Shown here: positions 61,680-64,000 of the stretch, piece after piece | Layout of the letters: every line of letters begins with the position of its first letter | Position numbering within the stretch: the stretch's first letter is position 1 | Source: Pseudozyma flocculosa PF-1 | Taxonomy: Eukaryota > Basidiomycota > Ustilaginomycetes > Ustilaginales > Ustilaginaceae | Length of the DNA: 64,000 bases | Assembly: GCF_000417875.1 (NCBI RefSeq) | Contig: NW_006920878.1 | Location: forward strand, 111,279 to 175,278 | Direction of reading: 5' to 3' | The notes under the pieces: model-generated | The model's database searches: none | The model's input: only the letters and a program-made list of their open reading frames with translations | Told to the model about the DNA's origin: nothing | Made by a program: the position numbers and the translations under genes

Positions 61680-63120
61680 GCGCCAGCTGCTCCCCAGCAA
61701 CGGCCGGGACTCTTTCGTAGTCGGCAGTGTGGGCCGGGTCCAACTGACATGATCCTCGCTCCTCATTCACCCCGCTCTGCTTTCCGCACCATGCACCCGC
61801 CTCCCTTCGTTTAGGCGTCCACGACGCTCCTTTGTTCCTGCGTCCGGCGAGGCGTTCCTGGGCTCTTGATCCTTGCTGTAGACCCAGTCGAGCGAGGCCG
61901 TAGTACGTGTTAGAAGAAGATGAAACTTGCCTGTCACAGATACACGCAGATCAGCTTGTGTTGTGTGGTCCCCGAAGGCATGCTCAGCGCCGAGTCGCCG
62001 CAAGCCAGGGCCGATGCGCAGGGCGTGCTGAAAGCTGTCGTCGATGCAGCAGCGCAGCGCAGACGGAGCGGCTGGATCGCATCGTCGGCGTTGCTTTTTT
62101 GTTGTGTGCATCCCCCTGCGGGTCGGCAGGCGGGCGAGCGGCAGACCAGCAAGCAAGCAGCCAGTCGAGACAGAGCGAAAAGGCCTGCCTGCCAGCTGGC
62201 CGAGCTGGCCTGGCCTGGCGGTGGTTGAAGAGCGGGGCAGCTGCTGGCCGTACGCTTGTATGTGATGATCGACGGCGCGGTGTATGTACGTGAGTCCGTG
62301 TTTCGATCTGGACCGGCGGCTGCTGCCAGATCTGTGGCCCCTAAACCCTAGCCTAGCCTGCCTGGCGTGGCCTGGCCTAGTGCCTGGCGTACGTGCCTAT
62401 GTACCTGCTGCCTCTCTGGCTGGCCGTTCTGCTTCGTGCGTGGATGGGTGTGGGGGCCGAGAGCCGGCGACGGCAGCTGTGTTTTTCCCTGTCGCTGCTG
62501 TGGTGCCGCCTTCCGCTGTGGCTTGCTGCCGTGTGCCGATCCTCTGTCGCTTTTGCCTGGTCTGGCCCTCGGTTCGGGGCCCGCCGCCAGGCTAGGCGGG
62601 CCAGGCTTCGCTGTGCCTGCCTGCTTTGGGCGACGGCGGCAGCGGCAGCGGCGGCGGCGGCGGTGGCCGTTTGCTCCGCCCAATCCATCCATCCAAGCCA
62701 TCTGTTGTTCTCGCCTCACCCTCTTCGGCTGGGCTGAAGGCACCAACCCCGCGCCCAACGGCTCTCCCCCCATCCCCTGCTTCGCGTCCAAACTTTCAAC
62801 TTCGCCCCTCCCGGCGGCTCTCTCGCCTCGCTCCCTCGCCCTCCTCTTCGTTGTCCCCCCTCGCCCTCGTCCATTGCTACTCCACCACCACCACCACCTC
62901 CTCCTCCTCCTCCTGGATATCACCCCTCGCCCCACTCTCTAGACGCTTCTCAAGGCCGCTTCTCCCATCCCCCACGCTCCTTGTGCACACCCCGTGGAAC
63001 ACTCTCTTCCTCCCCGGCCACTCGACTCAGCGCAGGCCGTTCCGAGTCGATCGACCAAAACACTCTCGACCCTCCTTGATCCTGTCATCTCCAGCTGCCA
63101 CTCCTCCCTCTTGGCCCACC
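61680..63120. promoter_or_regulatory. intergenic region and leader of the DPBB gene
   Basis: 1.44 kb with no recognisable gene. Short GGC/GCA repeats (about 62630-62665) and a CCTGG-rich patch (about 62350-62390). From about 62770 the sequence turns into a long C/T-rich leader (CTCCTCCTCCTCCTCC at 62898-62913) continuing to the start codon at 63121. Confidence 0.4.
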
Positions 63121-63975
63121 ATGTCGCCCACACCTTACACCTTTACGCGCCTCGTCTCGCTGCTGCTGCTCGGCCTCGCACTCACGACCGCTGCCGGTGC
63201 CGTCGCTTCCGATCACGCCGACCCTGGCGCTGCACCCGCCCAGCTCCGCAGACATGCTGCTGGCAAGTCGCGCCGCCACGCCGCCGCCGACGACGACGGC
63301 AGCAGCAGCCTCGCCCTCGCCAAGCGCGGACAGACCTTCCACGGCCAGGCCACCTTCTACGACGCCGGCCTCGGTGCCTGCGGCGGCTACAACTCCGGCA
63401 GCGACTTTATCGTCGCCCTCAACGCCGCCCAGTACGGCGACATGGGCCAGCGCTCGTCGTGGTGCGGCAAGCAGATCACCATCACCTACCCCGTCCTCGG
63501 AATCACGCAGCACGCCACCGTCGTCGACGTCTGCCCCGGCTGCGCCTACGGCAGCCTCGACATGAGCCGCGGCCTCTTTGGCGCCCTCTCCAACCAGAAC
63601 TTTGACCTCGGCGTCTTCCAGATGAGCTGGACCGCCGACGACGGCTCAGGCGGCGAACAAAAGCCCAAGCCCAAGCCCACGCCCACGTCGACCTCGACGA
63701 CGCCAAAGTGGACGCCGCCCGCCACGACCAAGAAGGCGCCCCGCACCAGCTCGACGCCCAGCTCGACGCCCGAGCCCACCACGTCGTCGCACACGCCCGT
63801 CCAGCACACGCCGAGCCCCACGCTGTCTTCGTCGTTGTCTTCGTCGACCTCGTCGAGCCAGCAGCCCGCACCGACGCCCAAGACCGACGACGAGGAGCCG
63901 CCGCTGCAGAATCTCGCCAACCTCGAGGCCCTCTTTGACGGCCTCTCGGGCATGGCCGTCGCAGCGGCCAGCTGA
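63121..63975 (+). CDS. secreted RlpA/expansin-like double-psi beta-barrel protein
   Basis: 284 aa. ATG at 63121 in a good context (CCCACCATGTCG). Signal peptide ~1-27 (LVSLLLLGLALTTAAGAVAS), then a propeptide-like Ala/Arg/His-rich stretch ending in LAKR, a Kex2-type dibasic site before GQTFHGQATFYD. Double-psi beta-barrel domain ~75-180: GQATFYDAGLGACGGYNSG, IVALNAAQYGD, CGKQITITYPVLG, the ATVVDVCPGCAYGSLDMS block with the conserved Asp, and NFDLGVFQMSW. Four Cys are placed for disulphides. No C-terminal expansin CBM63 domain; instead a Thr/Ser/Pro-rich, O-glycosylation-prone tail ends in a hydrophobic LFDGLSGMAVAAAS that could support a GPI anchor. Role in wall loosening or plant contact is inferred from the family. 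Confidence 0.87.
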   Translation: MSPTPYTFTRLVSLLLLGLALTTAAGAVASDHADPGAAPAQLRRHAAGKSRRHAAADDDGSSSLALAKRGQTFHGQATFYDAGLGACGGYNSGSDFIVALNAAQYGDMGQRSSWCGKQITITYPVLGITQHATVVDVCPGCAYGSLDMSRGLFGALSNQNFDLGVFQMSWTADDGSGGEQKPKPKPTPTSTSTTPKWTPPATTKKAPRTSSTPSSTPEPTTSSHTPVQHTPSPTLSSSLSSSTSSSQQPAPTPKTDDEEPPLQNLANLEALFDGLSGMAVAAAS

Positions 63976-64000
63976 GCGCGCGCGCCAGTTTTCTCCTGGA

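Overview
This is a gene-dense, GC-rich eukaryotic nuclear segment that reads as a basidiomycete yeast or smut-type fungus. The evidence is compact genes with none to three short introns (GTGAGT-type donors, CTGAC-type branch sites, CAG/AAG acceptors), a strong preference for C or G in third codon positions, fungal lysine biosynthesis (LYS1), a fungal-sized FAB1, and secreted plant-cell-wall-active proteins. Few introns and high GC would suit Ustilaginomycotina. That placement is inference; no rRNA or mitochondrial marker is present.

Layout. 1-8.2 kb: a truncated CFIm68/CPSF6-type RRM gene (-), LYS1 (+), CCT7 (+) and an RCC1-repeat gene (-). 8.3-8.9 kb: a small membrane-anchored ORF of unknown function on lower-GC DNA. 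9.6-13.7 kb: a large F-box/LRR gene (+). 13.7-21.5 kb: a repeat-rich, gene-poor interval holding several decayed tandem arrays, two ~1 kb inverted-repeat (MITE-like) elements that bracket the glyoxalase II gene, and a 14-bp minisatellite. 21.5-25.7 kb: an AT-hook protein gene (-), then a second member of the small membrane-anchored family (+) that ends in a Cys/His motif and is followed by four copies of a 62-bp repeat. 25.8-41.2 kb: housekeeping block with RPS5 (-), a TBL1/SIF2-type LisH-WD40 gene (-), a TMEM115-type Golgi membrane gene (+), SPB1 (-) and PRT1/eIF3b (+). 41.2-42.7 kb: a lower-GC island with degenerate Cys-rich ORFs. 42.8-57.8 kb: FCP1 (+), a single-exon 8.6-kb FAB1 (-) and a GNL1-type circularly permuted GTPase (+). 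59.5-64 kb: two secreted proteins, a GH51 alpha-L-arabinofuranosidase and a RlpA/expansin-like double-psi beta-barrel protein.

Most genes serve core gene expression: mRNA 3' processing, CTD dephosphorylation, Set3-type co-repression, ribosome biogenesis, translation initiation and chaperonin folding. They appear as independent, mostly divergent or convergent units, with no metabolic cluster. The least explained material is the family of short N-terminally anchored ORFs (8.4 and 24.5 kb, with a possible Cys-motif relative at 41.7 kb), the inverted-repeat elements with their iterated internal motif, and two orphan coding-like fragments at 5.8 and 15.0 kb.
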